NCBI GenBank assembly: GCA_036257535.1
Contig: DATAFJ010000169.1
Location: forward strand, 1-64,000
Direction: 5' to 3'
Source of the DNA: DATAEE01 sp036257535
GTDB taxonomy: Bacteria > Acidobacteriota > Vicinamibacteria > Vicinamibacterales > 2-12-FULL-66-21
DNA length: 64,000 nt
Shown here one piece after another: positions 49,394 through 58,800 of this stretch; position 1 is the stretch's first letter; each line of letters starts with the position of its first letter. A model generated the notes under the pieces. It had not been told where the DNA came from. It worked only from the letters and a program-made list of their open reading frames with translations, and ran no database searches. Position numbers and translations under genes: made by a program.

Positions 49394-50274
49394 TCAATTC
49401 GTTCCGACCGCCTCGACGGCGAGGCGGAGCGCTTCGTTCGTGGCCTTGCGCGCGGCCGGGCCGGCGCCGCGGAAGTGTCCCATGCGGACGATCACGAGCT
49501 GGTGCGAGGGGACGATGAAGACGCTCTGGCCGCCTGCGCCAGCCATGTAATACGCGTCTCTCGGCAGGTTCCAGTCGCCTTCGCCGTTGATCCAGAAGAA
49601 GCCGCCGTAGATCGGACGCTTCCATGCGGGAGCCGGCGTGCTGACGAACTTCGACCAGCCCTCCGGGAGGATTCGCGTGCCCTGCCACATGCCGTCCTGA
49701 AGATAGAGCAGACCGAGGCGAGCCCAGTTGCGCGCCGTTCCGTAGTCGTAGCCCGTCAGCAGGAAGTTGCCGTAGGGATCCGTTTCGAGCACCTGCCGCC
49801 GGATGCCAATGCGATCGAAGAGGGCGCGCTGCGGCCAGGTCAAGTACTCCTGTCCTCGGCGCGTGACCGCCTGCTTGATGAGATAGCCGATCGTCAGCGG
49901 ATCGCAGTTCCGGTAGCGCCCTTCGGTGTTGGGCGGGAACTGGGGCGGACGATTGATCGAGTAGTCGAACGCATTGACCGCGCCCGTGTAGATGAACATG
50001 TGATCCGGATAGCCCTTGTCCTCGGTGTAGTCCGGATCTTGCCCGGCGATGAAGCGCAGGCCGGCGCTCATGCGGAGGAGATCGATGTTCCGGATCTTCG
50101 ATCGGGGATCATCCGGCGATTGCCAGGCGGCGACGGGTGCAGGCTGCTCGAGCGTGTAGGTGCCGTCCTTGACAAGCAGGGCAAAGAGGGTGGCCGTGAT
50201 GCTCTTGCCCATCGACCAGCTCTCGAGCTGCGTGTCCTTCGTAATGCCCGTCATGTACCGCTCGGCGACGATTT
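49394..50274 (-). CDS. Serine hydrolase (class C beta-lactamase/6-aminohexanoate hydrolase type), C-terminal part after a frameshift
   Basis: This segment holds the active site: SxxK as QLESWSMGKSITATLFALLV, then IDLLRMSAGLRFIAG, the Tyr motif YRNCDPLTIGYLI, and GAGGQSVFIVPSHQLVIVRM near the end. The homology starts GKIVAERYMTGITK near 50277, directly continuing the other frame's VVLYKGK. A one-base loss in the GGGAAAA run (50271-50277 on the plus strand as TTTTCCC) explains the change of frame. The first in-frame Met is 50253, after the frameshift. The SxxK and Tyr motifs are intact, but the part before them lies in the other frame. Confidence 0.78.
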
Positions 50275-50814
50275 TCCCTTGTAGAGCACGACGAAGGCTG
50301 CCGTGAGTGTGTCGGCATCCGCAAAGGCCGCGTCGAGGGCGGCTGTCATCTTCGCCGCATCCAGTCCTGAGGGCTTCGACGCGTCGCCCGGAGCATCGCC
50401 CATGGGCCAGGGTTGCGACATCGCATCTGGCAGCGTCGTCTTCACCGGCACCGGCGTGAAATGGATGCCCGGTTTGTCCTTCGCGTGGATGATGCAGCCC
50501 TGATCGTCGTAGAACTTTGCCTCGCGGGTAATGCCGTCGAGCGTCATGCGCACGGCCTGACGCTCGCGATCCACGGTCCACGTGACTTTCTCAGCGAGGT
50601 TCCCGGGCAGCATGAACGCGCCGCTGTTCCTCACGGCTTCGTTGGGATCGCGGCCGGAGACGAAGATTGCCGAGCAGGTCACCTTCGCGTAGCCGGCTAA
50701 ACCAAGCTCGACCGGAGTGCCGCTCGGTGCGTAGGCGGATGGGGGACGCGCTGGCTGAAGGCCGAGCGTCGAGACGGTGACGCCCAGCGCCGCCGCGAAA
50801 AAGGGGACAGTCAC
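50271..50814 (-). CDS. Same serine hydrolase, N-terminal part before the frameshift
   Basis: Read from GTG 50814 this part carries a short hydrophobic leader (FAAALGVTVSTLGLQPARPP), a beta domain (KVTCSAIFVSGRDPNEAVRN, GITREAKFYDDQGCIIHAKD) and the entry to the hydrolase domain (DADTLTAAFVVLYKGK). It then shifts out of frame and meets a TGA at 50251-50253 in this frame. The start codon and the residues MTVPFF lie inside REPIN C, so the original signal-peptide start has probably been replaced. Confidence 0.72.
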
Positions 50815-50863
50815 CTTTTTCTTTGGGACCAGAGTTGACAGAAAAAGGTGACTGTCCCCTTTT
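50799..50863. repeat. REPIN-like inverted repeat C
   Basis: Perfect 23-bp arms at 50799-50821 (AAAAGGGGACAGTCACCTTT plus TTC) and 50841-50863, with a 19-bp spacer. Sequence matches element A. It overlaps the 5' end of the serine hydrolase gene. Confidence 0.88.
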
Positions 50864-50900
50864 CCCGGCGGCGATTCATGGCCGCCCAGTATAGTGCGGC

Positions 50901-51779
50901 TCAGCGCGATACGCTCGTCGCGGCTACCTCGCGGCGCACGATGACGCCGGAATCGACGGTCTTGCCGTTCTCGTCGATCGTCTGGAAGAACATCTCGTCC
51001 CCCGCGATCTCGATCAACATGAACGTGTACCCGTCATCGAATCCCTTCGCCGTCATTCCCGTCGTGCCGATGTTGCCGCGCCTCAGTTTCGCCGCGCTGC
51101 CGGTAATGATGTAGTGGATGCCGTTCTGCGGCTTCAGGCGCTCGTAGAAATGTTCGTGGCCGGTGAAGACGACGTCGACGCCGTGCTTCAGGAAGAGCGG
51201 CTCAACCTGCTCGCGGAGCTCCACGTGCGAACCGTGCTTTTCGCCCGACGAGTAGATCGGATGATGGAAGAAGGCAATCTTCCAGTCCGAGTCGCTCCCC
51301 GCGAGCTCTTTGGCGAGCCAGTCGAACTGCGTCTTGTCGAGATAGTTGCTGTCGAGCGCGAAGAACCTGACGGTCGCCTTCGGCGCCTTGAACGAGTAGA
51401 ACCGCTCGCCGTTCATGTTGAAGAGCTTGTAGAAGCGCTGGTTCGGATCGTCGTGGTTGCCGAGCGCGGCGTAGAACAGTACTCCGGCATCGAGGAGCGG
51501 TTTGTAGGGCCGCTCGAACTTATCCGCGTAATCCGATGCCCGCTCGCTGCCGTACAGGTTGTCGCCAAGCATGAGCGCGAACTCGAACGGGAACACCTTG
51601 TGGAACGCCGCAAGCTGTTTAGCCACTTTGAGCTGCGCAGACCCGCCGGTGCCGCTGTCGCCGATGACCGCGAAGCGGACCGAGCCCTCTTTCATCGGGA
51701 GCGTGAGGTGCTGGCCGCTCAACGGGCCGGCCAGGCCTGTCATGCCGAGTACGAGCACCGCTGCAATCCACCGAGCCAT
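50901..51779 (-). CDS. Secreted metallophosphoesterase
   Basis: The 292-aa protein has a signal peptide (about 1-23, ending PLSGQ) and the five calcineurin-like metal motifs: GDSG in RFAVIGDSGTGGSAQ, GDNLY in FALMLGDNLYGSER, GNHD in YAALGNHDDPNQR, HH in KIAFFHHPIYSSGEK, and GHEH in VDVVFTGHEHFYERL. The last is typical of purple-acid-phosphatase-like enzymes. It hydrolyses phosphomonoesters in the periplasm. AGGAGA lies upstream of the ATG. It follows the 187-aa gene by 13 nt, so the two form an operon. Confidence 0.9.
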   Translation of the reverse strand: MARWIAAVLVLGMTGLAGPLSGQHLTLPMKEGSVRFAVIGDSGTGGSAQLKVAKQLAAFHKVFPFEFALMLGDNLYGSERASDYADKFERPYKPLLDAGVLFYAALGNHDDPNQRFYKLFNMNGERFYSFKAPKATVRFFALDSNYLDKTQFDWLAKELAGSDSDWKIAFFHHPIYSSGEKHGSHVELREQVEPLFLKHGVDVVFTGHEHFYERLKPQNGIHYIITGSAAKLRRGNIGTTGMTAKGFDDGYTFMLIEIAGDEMFFQTIDENGKTVDSGVIVRREVAATSVSR

Positions 51780-51792
51780 GGCCTTCGTTCTC

Positions 51793-52356
51793 CTACCGAA
51801 TTGCGTTGGGGATGTAGTCCACGATGAGGTTCGCGTGCACGTCGCGCAGAATCAGGGTTCTCCCGACGATGCGGTACTCGAGCTCCTCGGGCAGTTTGGG
51901 AAGCCTTGCGAGCAGGTTCGGAGGCACCGTCGGCAGTGGCTCGTTCGCCGGGTAGCGCGCGTTGATCTTGAGCACCACCGCGGCGGGCGCATCCTCGTTG
52001 ATTTCCGCCTTCGTCTCCGCTCCTTCTTTCCCTTTCAGCTCCGGATACATCAGACGGCGGAACAATGCCCGGCCTTCAGGCGTGAAAATCTCGCCTGGCT
52101 TCGCGGTCTTCCGCGCGGCGCCGATCTTTGCGGCCAGCGCCTCTTCGTGCGCCTTGATTTCCTCGGGCTCCGCCTTGTCTTTGAGCTTCGGGGCGTCGCC
52201 CTCCGCTTCCTCGTGGAGCTTCATGTAGGCGTCGATGCGCGCCTGAAACTCTTTCAGCGTTTTCGCATCGGTGTTGACCCGCTCCTGGCCGAAAACCGGT
52301 TGGCCGACGGCCAGACTCAGCGTCGCGATGCATAACAGCCGGTTCAGCTTCGACAT
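51793..52356 (-). CDS. Secreted protein of unknown function
   Basis: The 187-aa protein has a signal peptide (about 1-23, ending QPVFGQ). A charged helix (TDAKTLKEFQARIDAYMKLH) with Lys/Glu-rich segments follows. A C-terminal beta part reads ALFRRLMYPELKGKEG, VVLKINARYPANEPLPTVPP and LEYRIVGRTLILRDVHANLI. I recognise a recurrent acidobacterial pattern but no named domain. It precedes the phosphoesterase in an operon and may act with it. Confidence 0.7.
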   Translation of the reverse strand: MSKLNRLLCIATLSLAVGQPVFGQERVNTDAKTLKEFQARIDAYMKLHEEAEGDAPKLKDKAEPEEIKAHEEALAAKIGAARKTAKPGEIFTPEGRALFRRLMYPELKGKEGAETKAEINEDAPAAVVLKINARYPANEPLPTVPPNLLARLPKLPEELEYRIVGRTLILRDVHANLIVDYIPNAIR

Positions 52357-52448
52357 ACCTCTGTCGAAGGTTCACGATCTGTGCCGTTCGGTGGACGTCC
52401 GGTGGGAACGCTCCGCGGTGAGCTCGACTGTTTGGAAAGGCTCGAAGA

Positions 52449-52982
52449 TCAGGAGCGGCGACGGAGGACGGCGAGATGTTCGCGGACTTCGGCGCGAGCG
52501 TTGATGAAGTCGGAGTGCTCGATCTTCAGCTCGCGGCTGATGCGCCGGATCTCGTTGTCTTCCCGCACCTCGACCGAGAGATCGGCCGCGGAAACGGCGA
52601 AGAGGCACCGCATCAGTGCGAGCCGCTCCTCATGGGAGGCGAGGCTCGCGAACTCGCGCGCCACGGCAAGGTTGTGCGTTCCGCCGAAACGCCGGAACTC
52701 ATCGATTGCGAGCGTGACGGCGGCCGTTGCCTCGTCGGCCCGAAGTCCCGACTCCTCGGAGACGAACTGGATCATCAGCCGCTTCTCTTCGTCGCTGACC
52801 TTGTGGTCGGCGCCGGCCACGCGGCCGAGAAGGTACGCGAATGCGGCCACGTATCGCGCGCGGCGCTCGTCCAGCCTGTCCAGGATGGCGACGACGGAAT
52901 CAAGAACCTCCGCGTCGTCCGCTCGATCGACGCCCGCTCTGTCGATGCCGAGCCAGCCGAGAACGTCCCAGCCCTGTCCCAT
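52449..52982 (-). CDS. TerB-like protein
   Basis: The 177-aa protein starts at ATG 52982 (MGQGWDVLGWLG). The helical domain RRARYVAAFAYLLGRVAGAD, HKVSDEEKRLMIQFVSEESG, LASHEERLALMRCLFAVSAA and DLSVEVREDNEIRRISREL matches the TerB family (DUF533/TerB fold), with the acidic DHKVSDEE and DLSVEVREDNEI loops that resemble its metal-binding positions. It is not linked to other ter genes, so tellurite resistance is not implied. It is divergent from the kinase at 53040. Confidence 0.8.
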   Translation of the reverse strand: MGQGWDVLGWLGIDRAGVDRADDAEVLDSVVAILDRLDERRARYVAAFAYLLGRVAGADHKVSDEEKRLMIQFVSEESGLRADEATAAVTLAIDEFRRFGGTHNLAVAREFASLASHEERLALMRCLFAVSAADLSVEVREDNEIRRISRELKIEHSDFINARAEVREHLAVLRRRS

Positions 52983-53021
52983 CCGGGCATTCTTGCACGA
53001 CCCGCCGGGCCGGCGTTTCCA

Positions 53022-53027
53022 TATAAT
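53022..53027 (+). promoter_or_regulatory. -10 element TATAAT
   Basis: A perfect TATAAT ends 12 nt before ATG 53040, giving a leader of only about 6 nt. TTGCAC lies 23 nt upstream of it, too far for a normal -35. Confidence 0.4.
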
Positions 53028-53039
53028 TTCTGGCGCAGC

Positions 53040-55847
53040 ATGATCGGCCAGACGGTCGGCCATTATCGCATCGTCGAAGAGCTCGGCGGCGGTGGCATGG
53101 GCGTGGTGTACCGCGGGGAAGATATCCGGCTCGGGCGGCCGGTGGCGCTGAAGTTCCTGCCGCCCGCTCTGTCGCGCGACCCGTCGGCCGCGGAGCGGTT
53201 CCAGCGCGAAGCGCGCGCCGCGTCGTCGCTGAACCATCCCAACATCTGCACGTTGTACGATGCCGGTGAGCACGACGGCCGCCAGTTCCTGGTCATGGAG
53301 CTCCTCGAAGGCCGGACGCTGGCGGGCGTCATCGGCGATCGCCCGCTGGAGATCACCCGCGCCCTCGACCTCGCGATCGAGATCGCCGACGCGCTCGACG
53401 CCGCGCACTCGCGAGGCATCGTCCATCGCGACATCAAGCCGGCGAACATCTTCGTCACCGACCGCGGCCACGCGAAGATCCTCGACTTCGGCCTCGCGAA
53501 GCTTTCCGGTACGGGGCAGCCGACGCTCGATCAGCCGACCACCACAGATGTCGGGCTCCTGACGACGCCCGGGACGACGCTGGGAACGATCGCGTATATG
53601 TCGCCGGAGCAGGCGCGCGGCGAGGAAGTGGATGCGCGCAGCGACCTGTTCTCGTTCGGCGTCGTTCTGTACGAAATGATCACTGGACGCCGGCCGTTCG
53701 AGGGCCGCACGCCGATCGCCGTAGCCGACGCAATCCTGAACGCCTCTCCGCCGCCTCCGCGCGCAGTCGACTCCGCGATTCCGCCGGACCTCGATCACGT
53801 CGTCATGCGGCTGCTCGACAAGGATCGCGAGCTTCGGTATCAGCGCGCCGCGGATCTGCGCGCCGAGTTGAAGCGCGTCCGCCGCGACACCGATCCGTCC
53901 GCGTCCGGCATACGCGACGAGGCGCGATCGGGACGGTCCCGTGGCGCCTCGCCGCGCCCGAGCCGCTGGCGCCGGCCTGCGTGGATTGCCGCGGTGCTGG
54001 CTGGCGTTGTGCTCGGCGGCGTGTACTTTCTCGCGCCCCGCACTCCGGCGCTCGCCGCCGAGGACGAGATCCTCGTCGCTGATGTGGCGAACGCGACGGG
54101 GCAATCGGTCTTCGACGACACGCTTCGGCAGGTGCTCGTCGTCCAGCTTCAACAGTCGCCGTACCTCAACGTCGTCTCGCAGGACCGCGTGCGCGAGACG
54201 CTGCGCTTCATGGGACGGCCGTCGGGAGACCGGCTCACGGGCAGCGTCGCGAGGGAGGTGTGTGAGCGGCTGAACGTCAAGGCCATGCTCGAGGGGTCGA
54301 TCGCGCCGCTCGGCAGCCAGTACGTCCTGACGCTCAACGCGGTCAACTGCGCCACGGGCGACACGCTGGCGAGCCGCCAGTCGCAGGTCTCGAAGCCGGA
54401 GGACGCGCTCGGCGCGATAGGCGACGGTGCGTGGTCGATGCGCCGCGATCTCGGGGAGTCGCTCGCGTCGATTCGCAAGTTCGAGGTTCCCGTCGCGCGC
54501 GCGACGACCGGTTCGCTCGACGCGCTCAAGGCGTTTACGACGGGCGCGCGCCTGTTCAATGAATCGCAGTTCCAGCAGTCCATCGGGCACTTCGAGCGGG
54601 CTGTCGCGATCGATCCGTCGTTCGCGATGGCGTACGCGCAGATGGCGACGGCCCACGGCAACCTGGGGGACAACGAGCGGTCGCGCGAGCTTGCCGCGAA
54701 GGCCTGGGCGCTCCGCGACCGCGTCAGCGAGCGCGAGCGGTTCTACATCGAGTCGCGCTACTACTCGGCCGGGACCGGCGAGATTGAGAAAGCGCTGCAG
54801 GTCTACGAGGTCTGGGCGGATGTCTATCCGCGCGACGTCGCGCCGCGCAACAACGTCGGCGTCTATGCCGCCATGCTCGGGCGGTTCGAACAATCACTCG
54901 AGGCGTATCTCGAGGCGCGCCGGATCGCCCCGAAGAACGCCTCCTCGGCCGCCAACATCGCGTGGGGCTACCTGCATTTGAACCGCATCGACGAGGCCGC
55001 GAAGGCGGCCGACGCAGCCCTTAAGTGGTTCCCGAACAGTCTGACCGCGAAGCAGGCACGGCTCGTCGCGGCCGAGTTGACGGCCGACAATGTGCGTGTG
55101 GAATCGATGCTCGCGACCGCCCATGCGGCAGGGGACATCGAGATGGTCCACGCGGGGATGACCGGGGCCATCTTTGCCGGACGCATGGAGGCGGCCCGCG
55201 ACTACGGGGCCGAAGAACAGCGGATGCTGGCCGGCGCGCGGCCGGCGCACCGGGCCGAGGCGTCGCTCGAGCTGGCGATCGCCGAGTGGTTCTACGGGTT
55301 GCACGCGCAGGCCCGCGGCCGGTTGGCGGACGCGGCGGCGCTCCTGTCGGACGAGACTGCATCGCCGGGAGCGCCCACGGTCCTCGCGTTGATTGGCGAT
55401 GTCCCTCGCGCTCAACGCATCATGCGGGTGCTCGACCGGAACTGGCCGAACGGCACGATGGTGCAGGGCGTGTGGCTGCCGATGGCGCGGTCGGCAATCG
55501 CGCTCTCACAGGGTCGGGCGGGTGAGGCGGTCGCGGCAATCGCGCCGGCAGAGCCGTACGAGCGCGGCGTCCACTTCGTCTCGCTCGTCCGCGGCTTGGC
55601 TCTGATGGCTCTCGGGGAGCACCGCGCGGCGGCCGACGCGTTCCGTCGCGCGCGCGAGCGCAGGACGCAGATGCCGAGCTCGGTGAACCCGATCGCATCG
55701 CTCTCGTTCGCCCGGGCGCTCGCGGCCTCCGGCGACGCCGTCGGCGCGCGCGAGGCCTACCTGTACTTTTTCGAGCTGTGGAAGCGCGCCGACGAGGACC
55801 TCCCCATCCTGGTCGAGGCGCGCAAGGAATTCGACGCACTCAAGTAG
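53040..55847 (+). CDS. Ser/Thr protein kinase with membrane helix and TPR repeats
   Basis: The 935-aa protein starts MIGQTVGHYRIVEELGGGGM. The kinase domain covers about residues 10-275: GGGGMG, Lys38 in VALK, HRDIKPAN (129-136), DFG (149-151) and YMSPEQ. A membrane helix (about 320-340, IAAVLAGVVLGGVYFLA) leads to a region with VADVANATGQSVFDDTLRQV (FlgO/TolB-like) and then TPRs (for example HFERAVAIDPSFAMAYAQMA). Ends EFDALK, the usual closing motif of this family. Substrates are unknown. ATG 53040 agrees with the kinase start; longer frames upstream lie antisense to the TerB gene. Confidence 0.92.
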   Translation: MIGQTVGHYRIVEELGGGGMGVVYRGEDIRLGRPVALKFLPPALSRDPSAAERFQREARAASSLNHPNICTLYDAGEHDGRQFLVMELLEGRTLAGVIGDRPLEITRALDLAIEIADALDAAHSRGIVHRDIKPANIFVTDRGHAKILDFGLAKLSGTGQPTLDQPTTTDVGLLTTPGTTLGTIAYMSPEQARGEEVDARSDLFSFGVVLYEMITGRRPFEGRTPIAVADAILNASPPPPRAVDSAIPPDLDHVVMRLLDKDRELRYQRAADLRAELKRVRRDTDPSASGIRDEARSGRSRGASPRPSRWRRPAWIAAVLAGVVLGGVYFLAPRTPALAAEDEILVADVANATGQSVFDDTLRQVLVVQLQQSPYLNVVSQDRVRETLRFMGRPSGDRLTGSVAREVCERLNVKAMLEGSIAPLGSQYVLTLNAVNCATGDTLASRQSQVSKPEDALGAIGDGAWSMRRDLGESLASIRKFEVPVARATTGSLDALKAFTTGARLFNESQFQQSIGHFERAVAIDPSFAMAYAQMATAHGNLGDNERSRELAAKAWALRDRVSERERFYIESRYYSAGTGEIEKALQVYEVWADVYPRDVAPRNNVGVYAAMLGRFEQSLEAYLEARRIAPKNASSAANIAWGYLHLNRIDEAAKAADAALKWFPNSLTAKQARLVAAELTADNVRVESMLATAHAAGDIEMVHAGMTGAIFAGRMEAARDYGAEEQRMLAGARPAHRAEASLELAIAEWFYGLHAQARGRLADAAALLSDETASPGAPTVLALIGDVPRAQRIMRVLDRNWPNGTMVQGVWLPMARSAIALSQGRAGEAVAAIAPAEPYERGVHFVSLVRGLALMALGEHRAAADAFRRARERRTQMPSSVNPIASLSFARALAASGDAVGAREAYLYFFELWKRADEDLPILVEARKEFDALK

Positions 55848-55850
55848 ACT
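55845..55850 (+). promoter_or_regulatory. -10 element TAGACT, leaderless-type spacing
   Basis: TAGACT overlaps the stop of the preceding kinase gene and ends 6 nt before ATG 55857, which has no Shine-Dalgarno. This suggests separate transcription of the STAND kinase. Confidence 0.4.
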
Positions 55851-55856
55851 GGCGCT

Positions 55857-58800
55857 ATGGACCTCAGGCGGGGCGATCGTCTGCGGCAGTACGAGATCGA
55901 CGCGGTGCTCGGCGCCGGCGGCATGGGGACTGTGTACCGCGCGTTCGACGCCCGCTTGCAGCGCCCCGTCGCCATCAAGGTGATCCACGCGCAGTCCGAT
56001 CCCGACGCGCCCGCGCGCATGATGGCCGAAGCGCGGTCGGCGTCGGCGCTCAACCATCCCAATATTTGTACGATCCACGAAGTCGGCGAGGACCGCGACT
56101 GCACGTTCATCGTGATGGAGCACGTCGAAGGCAGTCCGCTCAGCGATCTGATGGCCGCCGGTCCGACGCCGTCCGCGAAGGCGCTCCAGCTCGCGCTGCA
56201 GATCGCGAGCGCCGTCGCGCACGCGCACGAGCGGGGCGTCGTTCACGGCGACCTGAAGTCAGCGAACGTGCTGCTGACCGTTTCGAGCCTGATCAAGGTC
56301 GTTGATTTCGGCCTCGCGCGGCGACCGGCGCAGGACGATGCGGCGACAGAGACCGGCTACGCACGCGGGACGCCGTACGCGATGGCTCCCGAACAGCTGC
56401 GCGGCGCTTCCGCCGATACGCGCAGCGACGTCTGGGCGATCGGCGTGCTGCTCCAGGAGCTCGCCAGCGGCGCGAAGCCGTTCGAGCGCGCGACGGTGCC
56501 CGAAGTGATGGCCGCGATCCTGACGGAACCGCCGTCGCCGCCTCCGCCTCACGTCGACCCCGCACTGCGCCGCATCATCGAGCGCTGTCTGGCACGCGAT
56601 CCCGCCGACCGCTACCAGCGCGCGGGCGAGGTGCTCGCCGCGCTCGAGGCGATCACGGCACGGGAGTTGCCGCGGATCCGCACGGCTGAGTGGCGCGCCG
56701 CGTACGACGCCGGCCTGGATTCGACGTCCACGGCAATTCCGCTGCCGCCGGCACTTGCCGCGACGGCCGCGAGCCCGGTTCCACTCGTCGGACGCCGCGG
56801 CGACCTCGACGCGATCCGGGCGGCATGGACGCGCGCGCGCGAGGGCCGGCGCCAGCTCGTGCTCATTGGCGGCGAGGCAGGAATCGGCAAGACGCGGCTC
56901 GTGGGGGAGTTCGCGCGCTCGGTGGGCGTCGAGGGCATCGCCTTGCTCGGCCGCTCGGAGCAGGAAGCGCTCGTGCCGTACCAGCCGTTCGTCGAGGCGC
57001 TCGAGTGGTACGCGCGCGAGTGTCCCGGCGGTCTCCTCGAGGCGCAGATCGCCGATGTCGAAGGTGTTCGCGAGCTCGCTCACCTCGTACCGGCGCTCGG
57101 TCGGAGAGTCGCGATACCGGGCGAGCGCGTCGAATCGAACGCGGAAGGGCAGCGATATCGCCTGTTCGAAGCCACCGCGGCGCTCCTTTCCGCCATCGCA
57201 CGATTCCGCCCGCTGCTCATCGTCCTCGAAGATCTGCACTGGGCCGACCGGTCCACACTCCTCATGCTGCGTCACCTGTTCCGGTCGTCGCACGAGGCGG
57301 CGTTGTGCCTGGTGGCGACGTACCGCGAGACCGATCTCGGCCGCACGCACCCGCTCGCCGAGATCCTGGCAGATCTGCGGCGCGATGACGGCGTCGTGCG
57401 CGTCGGCCTGCGAGGACTGAACGAAGGACAGGTGGACGAGCTCATCACGCGCTGGATCGGGCGCGGCAGCCCTGCGTCGCTCACGCGCATCGTCTCGGAA
57501 AACACGGATGGCAATCCGTTCTTCATCGGAGAGGTCCTTCGTCACCTCGGTGAGACCGGCGCGCTGACGCATTTCGAGAGCGGGAAGTCGTCAGGCCGCC
57601 GCACCGAATTCGGCCTGCCGGAAGGCGTGCGCGAGGTGATCGGGCGCCGGCTCGCGAGGCTCAGCGAGGCGTGCAACCGCGTTCTCGGTCTGGCGGCCGT
57701 CGTCGGCCGCGAGTTCGACCTGCCGGTGCTCCAGGCGCTCGGCGATCTGTCCGAGGACCGCCTGCTGGACGTGCTCGACGAGGCGCTCGAGGCCCGGCTC
57801 GTGCATGAAGCGCCGGGCGCCGCCGGCCGTTACACCTTCACGCACGCACTCGTCCGCGAGACGCTCTACGGAGAGCTCACGGCCGCACGGCGCGCACGGC
57901 AGCACCGGCTGGTAGCCGAGACGCTCGAGCGGCTGGCGACGCCCGGCCAGGAGCCGCTCGCCGATCTCGCGTATCACTACGCGCACGCGGCCTCCGCCGC
58001 CGATGCCGAGAAGGCCGTGTCGTATGCAGTCCGCGCGGCCGAGCGCGCCTCGGCGGCGTTCGCGCTCGAAGAGGCGGCGCGGTTCTACGAAGTCGCGCTC
58101 CAGGCTCTGGACCTCCTGCCGGATGGCCCCGCGCTCGGCGAGCGCCGGCTCGATCTGCACTTCCGGCGCGGCCGCGCGTTCGTCGACCTGGGCCAGTGGG
58201 AACCGGCCCGGAAGGAGTTCGAGGCGGCGCTTCCGCTTCTCGACCCGGAAAAAGCGGCGCAGCGCGCCGAGCTGCTCGGCCTGCTGGCGAACTGCGCGTT
58301 CTGGATGCTCGATACGCCCGCCGTCCGGCGCTACGCCGGCGAGGAGCTGACAATCGGCGAGTCGCTCGGCCGTGACGATCTCGCCGCCGACGCGATGTCC
58401 TGGATCGCCGGCGTCATGAACGCCGACGGGGACGTGGCTGGCGCGGCCGAGGTCGACCGGAAGGCGATGGCGCGCATCGGCGGTCCAAAGACGTTCGGCC
58501 TGACCCGCGCGGTGATCACGCTGTACCATCTCGGCCGCGTCGAGGAAGCTCTCGAGCGTGCACGCGAGGCGGTCGAAGCCTCCGCCGGCACCCCAAACCC
58601 GAACTTCCGCGTGTACGCGTTGCAGCACCTCGGAATCAGTCTCGGCGCCAACGGCCGGTATGCTGAAGCCCTGCGGATCTTCGCCGAGATGCGCGAGGTC
58701 GGGAAGCGCTACGGCGTTCTGCCGATGACCGCGCGCGGCATCTCGATGTCGGCCGGTGTCTACATGGCGCTCGGCGATTACGCGCGCGCCGAGGCCATTT

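Noticed and set aside
52449..52982. Tellurite-resistance operon
   Set aside because: Only a single TerB-like gene; no TerC, TerD or TerE neighbours.
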